From contig NC_031776.1 of NCBI RefSeq assembly GCF_001522545.3, forward strand, positions 30,780,342-30,844,341: DNA of 64,000 nucleotides, in the 5' to 3' direction. Position numbers and translations under genes: made by a program. How positions within the stretch are numbered: position 1 is the stretch's first letter; every line of letters starts with the position of its first letter. The notes below the pieces were generated by a model, which saw only the letters and a program-made list of their open reading frames with translations, was not told the DNA's origin and did not search any database. Shown in pieces: positions 14,101 to 25,700 of this stretch. Source of the stretch: Parus major. Lineage: Eukaryota; Chordata; Aves; Passeriformes; Paridae.

Positions 14101-17100
14101 AAGCTTAGGGAGTGCTATTCACTGAGGCATGTTTGTGCTCAGTGGATCCAGCACTGCCTTGTGCTTTGTTCTTTCAATCTGTGCAAACTCCCTCTCTGAT
14201 GCAGTGTGTAAAATCCAGGCTGCCTGTAAATCAGTCTGGTTCTGCAGGAAATCTTCAGGCACACAGAAATTAGCGGGTCCGAGGAGCGCTGCAGGTGGAA
14301 ATGCAGCACACGTTATTCCACCTTGTTATTCCCTAAGTATACACAACAAGCACCAGCTCTTGGCTTATCTCCTCTGCACAGCTAATTGCCTTCCTTGCCA
14401 CATGGCTCTGACACATCCTGTGTGCACACTGGGAAAATTTAACACCTAAATTTAACACCAACTGAGCAACCAAGCAACACCGGTGCCTTGACTTCTCCAA
14501 TTCAAGACAGCTTGTGTAAGTTAACCACTGCATTCTTGCATTATTCCTTTGGTTTCAGCCTTGTTGAAATGAACTTTAGAAAGCAAAAAGACAGAGTATT
14601 ATTCCTCTGAGCCTTGGAATAGGCTTCCCCATCAACACAGAACATGTGGTGTTTTATGAAAGCATCACATCAGTTTAGCTCCCAGCTCCACCCTGTGAAC
14701 TCTCAGGCTCTCAGGACAACTGAAACTGCTGCAGGGTAGAGGTCTGAGGGAAGTGAGAGCACTAAAGATCTCCCTCTTTTCCCCTTCAGGAGCCCGAGAT
14801 GGCCTTATTGGCAAACTGCACATGAACATGGCTTTGTCAGGCCAAGATTTTTGTCAAGAAAAACAGCATCATCTAACAAGGTGCACGTCCTTCCAGTGCA
14901 GACAAACATCAGAGAGCAACTTAGCAGATTTCACCTAGCACTCCTAAATGTGCTAGGAATCACATCAGAAGAATCAGAAGAACCTCTGCTGAAAAAGAAA
15001 CTTGTAGCTACAAAAAAAATTGTGACAAAAATTTAATTGTACTCACTGTAAACCTGACTTTTTTACATTTTAAAGAGATGGTACTATTCCTCCATTAAAG
15101 TATTTTTTAAAATCATCTCACATCTCTAAAACACCTAAAGGATTTTTTAAAATTAATTTTAATATATAAAGGAATTCACTAATATAATGGCTCATTTCAG
15201 AAAGTTAATTCCATACTTAAAGAGTAGATGCTGTAATTTTGATGCCATATAAACTATTCTTTATAGATAGAAAAGTAGCTTTAATTATCAAATCATCATT
15301 AGCAAAGTTTTGTCAGATGAAGAATACCTTGATCTGTACATGATTATGAATTTTTACTTCTGTTTGATAGGTAAGGCTGGATTTCTGCAGCTAGAAACCT
15401 CCTGTCAAGCACATCTTTGTAAATGTGGTTTCTGGACAGGTGAAGGCACACTGGTTAAGATTTTCAAAGGAACTGGTGACTCAGGATGTTTGAAAGTTTT
15501 CAGTGTCCAACTTAATGGGACCCATGTTTCAAGAGTTCCAACATTCCTGTAACAAAGTACCCAAAGTGGAATGACCAAAGTAATGCATTTGTCATTGGTC
15601 AATTAACAACCAACAGAACTAAGCAATTACAAATCAAAATATTATAATTTTAAAATTGGTGAATAAAAAAAAACAAACAACAACTTAATTCCTTTGAAAC
15701 TCATAACCTCTGTCAAAGGGAATTCCCTGGTCCCTTAGGACTGACTGTGAAGGAAATCAGAGCTTTGCACCAGAGGAAAGCAGCAACACGACAACAGCAA
15801 ATGTTCAAGTCCCTCAAGGACAATGAGTGAGGGTTGTGAGACAGCCTCTACAGTGAGGGGTTGCATTCATTAAATCCATTCACACCTCACACTGAGATAG
15901 TCCAGGATATGAGCATGTGGGGAGGGAAGCACAGTTAAAACTTTTAGGTTTGAACAATGTCACATTCCAATATAATTCGCTGCCTTGTACAGGTGTGGTG
16001 TGCCAATTTCAGACACATTTAACTGAATGTCCTTTAGCACATAGAGTGAATTCTGCACAAACTTAACACCATGTAGCAGCCAATCTGGGAGGCTGTGAAC
16101 CAGCTACTGCAATAATTCAACCTGTGCTGTTATCCAGACATAAATCAGATCCTCTGTGTCCTGCTGAGACAGCAAGACCTGAGCTTTTCCTGGATTCCTA
16201 CACAGATGAAAAAAATAAAAGAAAGCCTTGACAATTTAGTTGATGTGGTGCTCAAAGGAAGGCTTGAAGTCACAGATGAAACTGAGATTACAAGGTGGTT
16301 GGAAAGTATATAAGAATCCCATCAAACAGAACCACACAGGGAAGAGGGTTAGGAGGAACCTGCTGCTTTGCCAGTGACAACCAGCATGATTCAGTATCAC
16401 AAGATGATCCAATCTACAAAGACACAACATGAGAGAAATCTCCCGTCCGACCCTCAGTAACAGCAGGAGAAACAGGCAGGACACGCTAGTCAATAACTAA
16501 AAATGTTTGAATGAAAATGCCTACAGAATAAATGGAGAACCTTAGTTTGATTTTTGTCTCGTATAAATGTACATCAGAACAAATCCATTGAGTTCCAGAG
16601 TTCCAAGCATGTCAGAGACATGAATGAGATAAGATGCAAGTACTTGCAATGTCAGATTCTATCACCTTAACATATGTGGAGTGTGCACTGTCCTGTCTGA
16701 GATATCTCTCTAATCAGTGCCACTGAAGTTTCTTAGTGGAGTAAGGCAAAAGATAGACTGGCTAAAGGTAAAAACAGCATCTTTTACAGTTTTAGTAAAG
16801 CTACTCAGGAATTTTCTATAGGCTACCCCAGAGGAGACTGCACTTTCCACAAGAAAAATCAGAATTGTTGAAGGGCAATGACAAAGTACTTCTTAAATAA
16901 CAGATTTCCTTTAGTATAACAAAATTTTTCATTTCTGGGAGCAATTTACCTGACTCTAACGTGCACACACACATACACTTCTTCTTCCTATGAAGCAGAA
17001 ACTTTGTGTTTGCACACTCAAGTGTGGTGCATTTAAGGTCATAAAAGATGCAACAAAGAGGGGAAGAAAATTTTGTTTTAGAGGAGATATTTTCAACATT

Positions 17101-17107
17101 TCTAAGT

Positions 17108-17127
17108 AAAAAAAAAAAAAAAAAAAA
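17108..17127 (+). repeat. Poly(A) run, 20 bases
   Basis: Twenty consecutive A residues lie between aagt and gtaaattt. An A run of this length can mark the tail of a retroposed sequence. However, the upstream 200 bases show no recognisable SINE, LINE or processed coding sequence, and no clear target-site duplication was found. It may simply be a mononucleotide microsatellite. Confidence 0.8.
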
Positions 17128-18408
17128 GTAAATTTGATTGAAACCAAAATGTTAAAACATTGAAACCAAATTTCCAGGATGGAAATATCTGTTCTGACCC
17201 ACTCTAATGTCCTAATATGAGAAGAATTCTGCATTACACCTCTCAGGCATTTGATTCAAGCAGTTGTATTCCAGGAAAGGTCTTTAATGAACAGGTGTAT
17301 TTGAGTCTACTTACAAAGCAATAGAACAAAATAGTTGTCATCAGCAGTCAAGTCTTGCTTCTTTTGACAGGGACTGCAATTTATGCTCTAAAAACTTTTA
17401 AAAGAAGTTGAGAAATTGAACTTCAAAAAACTCTTTCAATACACTATGTAGTAAATAATATACTAAGAGAAAAACAGACTGGCAGGAATTTGGAGAGCAA
17501 CGTCCCGTATTTTTATATCACCAAAGACACATTGGAGCCTTCTGAACAGTTACACTTTTGTTTGGGATTCAGTGCAAGAAACCACTACCCTGAAACCTGA
17601 TCATATTGTGAGTTATCTTTGCCAAAACTCATAAATTCAAGCACAGAGAAAACATATTGGGTGTCTGGAAACAGTGGAGGTAATTTTTCCCTTCAGACCT
17701 ACTAGAGATTTTCACTATAATGAAAAACTCTAAGGTATCATTATAGAAATAAGTCGGGAAACTGTTTCCCAGCCAAAATTACTTGGATCCGCTTTATACG
17801 CTAGGAAAAATACCCATTGAAATCATAAAAACTCTCTGGATTTACACTGTTAGCTTCCCATAAAGCCAGCTGTTGATACCCAATTATTTTAAAGGCATGC
17901 AATGATCCCAGCTCATTTCCTATCTGGGTCACACGAGGCCCGGAAAGCCAAAGCACACAGGCAGGCTCACAAGTGCAGGAGCAGAGGAAGGAACGAGCTG
18001 CCAGCAGAGCCATTCCCAGCAATTAGAGCTCGACAAACACCTACAGACTTCCCTAGAACAGAAAAATGTCTGGAATTGGGGTACCAACCCTCAAATATCC
18101 CTGCCTCCAGGGGTCCCCAGCAAAAGACATATTTATACCACAGACTTTTGCATGGCTCTCTTGACAGCATGAAGCAGAATATTTTCCATGTGGAAAATTC
18201 AGCCAGTTCTTTGGCAGCTTGGTTTTTAATGAGGGAACACTTATTCCACAAAGGCAAAACACACAGTAATTTAACTGAAATTTTGAGTACAGCACACTTT
18301 ATCTAAAGATCAAAATTGTAAACTTGTGAAGCAAAACATTGTTCATCATCAGTTTTAGTGTGCATCATCTTTCATAGTTATAGAATTAAATTAGCAAGGG
18401 GACCTAAA

Positions 18409-18573
18409 GTATATATAAGAATTTATATATAAGAACAAAAAAGTGTACAATAAAAATATAAACAAAATATGTATATAAACAAAATATATATGTATATAAA
18501 AAAATGTACATATGTATATATAAACAAATATATATATTATATGAATATATATACACATTCATATATATATAAT
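18409..18573. repeat. AT-rich simple repeat (TA / ATATAAACAAA type)
   Basis: About 165 bases consist almost wholly of A and T, made of tatata runs interleaved with units like aaacaaaatat and tgtatata. Several stretches are self-complementary (for example atgaatatatatac against cattcatatatata), so the region can form cruciforms. It is probably length-polymorphic, and assembly across it may be unreliable. Confidence 0.9.
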
Positions 18574-21500
18574 GTGAACAAACCCAGAATTTTCCAGCTG
18601 GAACTAAAATATAAAAACTTCAATTTTTAACACAGCTAGAAATATTGGTTTACAAGCAATTGAGAGCAGTAATTTTGATTTGAGGTTATTGCACATTCAC
18701 TGTAAGTGGACAAAATTAGCAAAATTCAAGAACATGGGTCAAAGTTGACCATACCTATTTGTAAACTACCTGGAAATGCCTACATAACCTTCTTGCAGAG
18801 ATTTATTTTATTCCCTTTGTCTATTGGCATGCACACAAGTCTGTGAGAAGACATTTAGGTTCTTCTATGGATATTCAATATTGAAAATAGGACATTTGAG
18901 CAGAAACCATGACTGACCTAGCAGGAGGTAGATTCACTATTCATTTTTGGTCTTGCAGGGTAGGGAATTATGTCAACACTATAAAACAACACAGGGCATA
19001 ATTTTTCCTCTCTCGTCTCCCTAGGATTGTATTCCACTTGAATCAGGCAACTGGGAGGCACAGAGGAAACTTGTGCTTCTCAGGATATGCGTTATATTTA
19101 ATTGCTGAAGGCACAAAGCATTTTAAAAGGTTTGTCAATAAAATCCCTATTTAGTTAACCCCAATCTCTTCAGATCTCTTGTTACAGGCAGCCTTCTGCT
19201 CTTAACATCTGGGCAGGCAAAGTGTCCAATTACTCTGCTGTATTTGGTAGCTTAGCAGAGCTCGATAAGGGTCCCCAGAATATCCATTTCCCTCGGTAGC
19301 TGCTTGTCCCTGGCTAAGCTGGTGATACTCAGCCTTCATGTCACACAAGGCACATAATCTGTGGCACACACCCAGCGTGCGTGCACACTCCCCTCAAATC
19401 CAAAGCTCTCCGTGACCTCCTCTCTTCTGGGGCTGGACTGACATCTGTCCCAGCTGCACTCTGTAATTGGTGGGGCAGGGCAAAGGAGAGAGCAGCCTGA
19501 GATCTCAGCCACAACCCATCACACCACTGAGCTCCTGTCCCCTGCCTGCAGCCCCTTCCTTCAGGGATAAAGCAGGAGCAGGCAGCTGAGCTGGCTCTGG
19601 ACCAGAGAGCAGGCACCTGCCAGCTCCTCCCAAAAAGCCTGGGGAGCAGAGCCTGGCATGCACACTGCAAATCATCAAACTCCTCCAAATCAAGACATGG
19701 GGCTCCCTCTGAAATAACAATCTATTATCAAACAGCTCCACAGCAAGATTTCACCTTCATATGTCCCAAAGAAGAATGCCAAGTCTCAGCACAGTTGTCT
19801 CCCTTGAACCAAGATAAAAGTATGACTTTTTTCTTCCAAGCCCTGACACCTGCAACCATAAATTACCACAAAACTCACAAAGTTCAGTTTCTGGAGTTTG
19901 TCAGCTTGAACACTTCACACCCTTTCTTTTTGTAACATCCAAATTTTCTATTGTACCATGCTGAACTTTCCTTCCTGAATAACTCTCAAAATTCATGCAT
20001 TTATCTCTTGCTTTTTCCTTCATTTTCATTTTTAGTTCCTCCTCTGCAGCTAAATCAGTGTCTTTAAAAGCTTATTAGGAGTTGTTGAGAATTTAATACT
20101 TTAATGTCAGAAGTCTGACAGTGAAATTACTGAGATTTTGCAGCAACATAGGCCAATTTTCCAGCTTTTTTAGAAGGCAACAGAATATGATTGCCCTCTG
20201 TTTTTTCCCAGTCCATCTGCCAGCTAATTTGCAGGCCCAAGTAAAACAGTCTTTTCTGTCCTCTGTACTTACTTCTTCACTTTTGCATGCAGTTCTGTGA
20301 CAATGAACAAGGGTAGATCAGCTGCATAAATTTATTTTAAAGCTTCTATTTTAACCTTCAAGCCTTCTGTTTGTCACTTTAAGTTTATGTGCCAAAGACA
20401 TGAGAAAGCAAAAGCCAGCAGTTTGTCAAAGCATGATCTCTGGGGACGTGGGTACTGTTTCAGCTGTCACCATGTCACCCCATGCACCTATTGATGTAAC
20501 TTTTGATGTGCAGCAACAAATGGTAAACAATTCCTCTCACAGAAAGCACTTCTGCTTGTGTTGGAGTCAGTGCTTTTGATCAATAAACCATTGAGGTATA
20601 TTCCAGTAGGAATATTATTCCAAGTATTGCTCAGGAACAACATGCTCCATGCACTATTTGTTTTCAGGGCTGTAAGCTTTATATTTCCAGTCTCTCTTCA
20701 AGTATCTCTTCACTGCTCACTTTTTATCCACATCTCCAGTTCCAGAAAAGGATCACTGGTTTCTGTTGGTGTAAGTTTTAATCTAAGCAACAGGTCACTG
20801 TGTCTATCACCACAAGAACAAATTTCAGTTCTTTCTGTGGCACTGGTACCTAACAGAACCATTTCTTCATGTTAGACCCAGTGCTTACTTCTAACATAGT
20901 TCCCTGGGCTCACTGAGCCTTTTTGAACTCACAGCCCCCTGTGTTTCTTAATTATGATGTAAGGTTTGCTAGGTTGCTCCAGAGCTTATAAATGAGATTT
21001 ACAGCTATCAACTGCTGTCAGGATGCCCAGTGTTTCATTTTTAAATCTCTCTTCTGCAAATGCAGTCCAAACCAGCCATCTCCATCACCGCTACACAGAA
21101 GTGCCATCATCTCTCTTGTCAGTGACCATGAGAGAATGGTCATTGATCCAAGGTGATGTAGATTTTACTCCTAGTACCTTAGATGTACAACTGTGCTGGT
21201 AAGTGATGTCCTTACATCCATGCAGACCACAGCTCCTCACAGTATTAGTACTACTGGGATGCTCATATCAAGCCTAAACACTGCTGTCCCACATCAGTGG
21301 TTTCTGTTTTCTCCTCACCTCTTGGCAGTTTCTGCTGTAAACTGACCCGTTCAGATGGCTCTTTTATTCTCCTTAACACACCAGAGCACTTGTCTCAATT
21401 TTCACTCTATTAAAAATGCAAACACAGAGTAGTCTGTGCTCTTGGCACTACATTTATAGATAGCTCAGTTTTCTCAAAGTCCAGGTGTTAAATGCCCTGG

Positions 21501-21713
21501 GTGTGCACAACACAATCTGTCCTTCTGTTTAGATCACTTTTACACACTCGGACCCCATTGGGATTTTCTTTCTCTACAAAGTTCCAGTCAGATTCCAGGA
21601 CTGTCTGCTATGCAGAGAGTTGATAGCACTTCATCTGCCCGGTCTGTGGAATAGCTGTCCCAACTGACAGATCTGCACAATTCTGTGATACTAACCCTGC
21701 CATCAGGAAGAAG
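18574..21713. other. Unique non-coding stretch, no gene seen
   Basis: No exon-like frame or RNA gene was recognised. A slightly more GC-rich patch at 19330-19680 contains overlapping open frames on the minus strand (up to 115 codons) with no domain and irregular composition, which I judge to be chance. A small palindrome, tgtcaga-ag-tctgaca, lies at 20105-20120. Confidence 0.65.
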
Positions 21714-21780
21714 CAGAGGGGTTAGAACAAGATGGTCTTTATGATCCCTTCCAACCCAAACCATTCCATGATGCTATGAA
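21714..21780 (+). mobile_element. CR1 LINE, short 3' end fragment
   Basis: The segment reads gggttagaacaagatgg, then tctttatgatcccttccaac, then ccaaaccattccatgatgct. This follows the avian CR1 3' terminus, which ends in a ggttggactagatgatc-like phrase, cccttccaaccc and an attctatga-type terminal repeat. Only the last 65-70 bases are visible. Such extreme 5' truncation is normal for CR1 copies. It is non-functional and is one of the main reasons for calling the host a bird. Confidence 0.85.
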
Positions 21781-22572
21781 TATTTTTTTCTCAGAACTCT
21801 GTTTACTGAGCCCTTATGTCTATTCTATATCTTAAGGTTTTCCTCATGAATGTGCAAACCCTCCCCTCTGCAGTTAGCAGCACAACCTGCACTTCACTGC
21901 TGTTCTCCCTGGATTCTGTCTTCTACCTCAAAATTCCACACTTGTCACCTTTATTAAACTGTTCTCCTTGACTTACTCTCCCCTGGATGCACTGGATGTT
22001 AGGGATGCTTTATCTTGCCTCTGAAAAACAGCAAAAACTCTTTGTTTGAGGCTCACATTCTGGGTGCATTTTCCAGTGCTGAATCGTACTCTTGCAGCGT
22101 TGGATTAAACCCTTGGTAGGGTCTTTTCTGTGGCTTTTCTATCCAGCTGAACAAAACTCTGAATTACAAATTAGCACACAAATCAAAATCCAGGTTTTGA
22201 GAGAACTGAAATACTTGTGGACTCCAAAGGAATTTGGCAGCAGCTTTTAGGAGGAAAAAAGTATTCAGGCTACAAAAGTTAGAACATTAGCCAACATCTG
22301 ACAAGGCAATATTTGTAATGCCACCTTTCATTTCAAAATGCTGGATTATGTTATGTTGCACAGGGATGTCAGACACGCTGTGAATGTCACAGTCAACTAG
22401 CAAAAAAAATAGTCAGGGCTATTCCCAGAATTTAATTCCCAGACATGAAGGGTTCCCCTCCTGCCTTGCTGCTGCAGCACTTTGCACAGCGTCATGTTCT
22501 CTGACACCTTTCATCTGAAGATATCAAAGCAAGCCACAGACTCTTGCTAATAACAGACTATTCCTGGAATAC

Positions 22573-22738
22573 TTATGAGGTAAGATATTACTATAACACC
22601 TAATTTATTGACAAGAAAACTGAATCAGAGTTTTGTTAACGAGAAAACTGAATTAGAAATTTATTAAACTGAGTTAGGAATTGATTAGAGACGACAGATG
22701 TCAGACTTAACCCCTGAATTCCTGGCTCCCAGCCCCGG
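22573..22738 (-). mobile_element. MIR / CORE-SINE-like relic with internally repeated centre
   Basis: On the plus strand the order is ttatgaggtaagatattact, a decayed equivalent of ccccattttacagatgagg, aaaactgaatcagag, and finally gacttaacccctgaattcct followed by ggctcccagcccc. This order matches the reverse complement of a MIR-type tRNA-derived SINE: core region first, then the segment covering the tRNA B-box side. The central aaaactgaa(t/c)(c/t)aga segment occurs about three times, starting near 22616, 22644 and 22665. That places extra sequence where the family consensus has one copy. The element is ancient and inactive. Confidence 0.65.
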
Positions 22739-25700
22739 ATAACACATGCACCCTTCTCAGCAGTCTCCATTTGAACTCAGTGTTTTTGCCCATGCCACCA
22801 ATCCAGCTGCAGGCAGATGGAGGTGTTCCTCCCACGCCCCACATCAATTCATTACATTACACTCTGCCCTTATTACAACAAAGTGGTGCCATTAAAGCCC
22901 ATCCTACAGAGCCCCACAGGAGCGTGTGACCAGAATGAAAGCAGCAGGGCACAGTTCACCAGCCACCAGTGAAGCACTTTACCACAACTTGCTTTCAGAA
23001 GCAAAAGACTTATTTTAAATAAAACAAAAAACTTCTGCTTTGATAAATGCTGGCTGCTTCAAAAAGATATTCTGTTCTCAAATCTCCCCAGCTAAATGCC
23101 ACCACAGCTGTAAGGGTGAACCACGTGTGTAGTCAGGCTGGGAATTATCTACGTAAATAAAGAGCACAGCTTGAAACATTGACTTTTTCCTGATCAAAAG
23201 GGCCTGGGAGGCAACTGGACAGTTTGGATCAGGCAAAGGATAGGGCTTTTATTATTTTCAAAGAACACCCCAGTGAATAGAGTAGCCAACGTGGCCCTGG
23301 TGGCAGTGATATGTTCTAACACTCCCCTCATCCCACACAAATTACTTAAAAGCTTGGCTTTGGGTCTATTTACGATTTGGGGATTTTCCATTTTTCTTTT
23401 TGTTAAAGAACTTTTGTAGGGAAAACGTGAAATACAATCAATCCCTTCATGAGGCTTTTTAATATCATTGTCTAAGCTACCTCCCTCACATACCAAAAAA
23501 TAAATTGCAAATATTAACAAAGAAATCGTCTCATATGTCTTCATTTTACACATATTAAAAAAAAAATAGGCACCTAAATTCTATCAAAGTACTTTTTTTT
23601 TTTATTTTACTATGAATTTTCATATTTGTTTTCTTTGTATATCCTGACTGGAAATTAATAAAGGACACAGAAAATCCCTTTCCTTATTGTTCTTATCTGG
23701 TTTCTTTCACTAGTTATTTTTGACTAGTTATGCTTAAATGCAAGATTCAACAGGAAGAAAATTATTCATAAAAAAAATCAAACCCATGAAGTACTTACAC
23801 TCTTCCACTTTGTAAGCTGTTCTATTTAACCAAACTTAAAGGATTTAAGATACACAAAGCAAAATGTTCTTAAGAACTGTTTCTCTTTTAACAGATAACA
23901 ATCTGACATGGGTGTTATGTGACAACTAAACAACACATTCCAAATAAATACACTCCTTCAATATCATGAATGTTGCAGTTTGTTTTCATGCTAAACAGAA
24001 GTACTGTGGCAATAATAGAAATTACTTTGGTCTTGACTTCTTGCACAGGAAACCAGAAAGAGTTCCACCTTGTTCTTCAATTGTTGTGTTTCCTATCATC
24101 TTAAAACCAGGTATATAACAAAATATCCTTACTAGTGTCATAAAAACATGACAAATGCAGAGCTGTTACTTAAAATAAAATAGATTCAATCTCAAGTTCC
24201 ATCTCAAACCAATTGGATTTTCCAAGTTGTGGTGTTTTGATTGGATTCATTTTGATGAAGAAAACTTTATAAACTCAAAATACAGTAGCATCACTTGCAC
24301 AACAGATGAGACAATAAGGTAGTATAAAACTATATTGAAACTTTAAAAGGTATATCCTCCTTGGCATGTTTTGGTTTTTAAATGTCTGGCAGAAATGACA
24401 AAGATATCATTTTCTATAACTGATCTCATAGGATTACCTGTGAGAATTGTTATGAAGCAAATATTTTCTGTTTCACCTGAACACAAAGCTATAAAACATC
24501 AATGTCAATGCAGGCTTACCTGCTTTGACTGCAGATGTATATGACTGGGCATATGACAAATCTTCAGCATGTTGCCAATATTGGAGACCTACAGAGCAGT
24601 AACAGCCATTGGCTGTACTGGAGATTTCTGGAATACCACCAGTGATATAATGACTAAAAGCTGATAGAAGTCTAATTTAATTAAAGCTAACAGCAAGATG
24701 TCCCTTTAACCTGGGCAGCAGTAGTAGCAATTCCTCTGGCTTTTCTTAGCTGTGGTAGGATTCTGGAGCTTGTTAAACTCAGTGCTTTCAAACTACTAAC
24801 TTACAGTAAAGCATTGATCATCACTCATTAAAAAATTATCCCCTATGAAAGACATCTTATGAACATATATATTTGTGCACCTATATTTTTAAATTTTAAA
24901 ACATTTATTTGCTCTCATTGTAAAGATTATCTGCCCAAGATACCTGCAAGGGGTAGAGTAGTAGAGGAAATAAAACTGAACCCTTCCTTATCTGAGTGAT
25001 CCAAAACTAGTTACTGTGCCTGTGGCGTAAGGAGGAGTGTTTTAATAGCTATGGAATTTCTCCCTGTTTGAAGGATGTCCCATGGATCTTTCTTATCTGA
25101 AGCCTGAAACCCATTGTTTGATGGAGCAGGCCCGAACACAAAACACTGGTGAAATTTATGGTGATATTTTGAAGGCCCATATCCATATTCTAAGGAGAGA
25201 GAAATCATGTCTTTTCTTCAGAAACACCTCTTTAATTTTCTCACTCTTCCATCAATACCTTCATAGCTTCTATATACAGTCTAAGAGACAAGGAAGGAAG
25301 ATGAAGTTTTTTGATTTTTTAACAACACTATGCAATACTTGTAGATTAAATCATGGAAAAAAACATTCCAGAAGATTACATTCTGATGCAGATGGGAAAA
25401 GCAGAAGAGCCAGGCAGGGAAAGGAATGTTATCAGAAACTCCCATTTGTGTCTCATCATCCAGAGTGCAAAAGTAGAAACATATTTTCTTTAAACACCCA
25501 AAAATTACAATTCCTTCTGAGGTATGATAATGCTTAAACTCTCTACCAAACAAGGAGAAGCTGGATTTGAGACAATCAAGGCCAGATTTCCTGAGCAGAG
25601 CATCCAATCCTGAATGCCTGAGAGGTTAAACACAAAACCTTTGGGAAGAGAGAGGACAAGAGAGATGCAAGAACTTAGACAAGCAGGGAACTGGACTAAA

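Larger units (their letters stand above)
9441..18408. other. Unique non-coding stretch, no gene seen
   Basis: No exon, RNA gene or intact repeat could be supported. Items inside are a possible second old CR1-clade fragment at about 10166-10190 (word ttctaaggccagaa), a perfect short hairpin at 11067-11105, a patch with four CpG dinucleotides at 14270-14315, and a 20-base A run at 17108-17127. Open frames such as 17902-18306 (134 codons) have no recognisable content. Confidence 0.7.

Noticed and set aside
25082..25537. 151-codon open frame, plus strand
   Set aside because: There is no domain, its composition looks like random AT-rich translation, and there are overlapping frames on the other strand. 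The length is within chance expectation.
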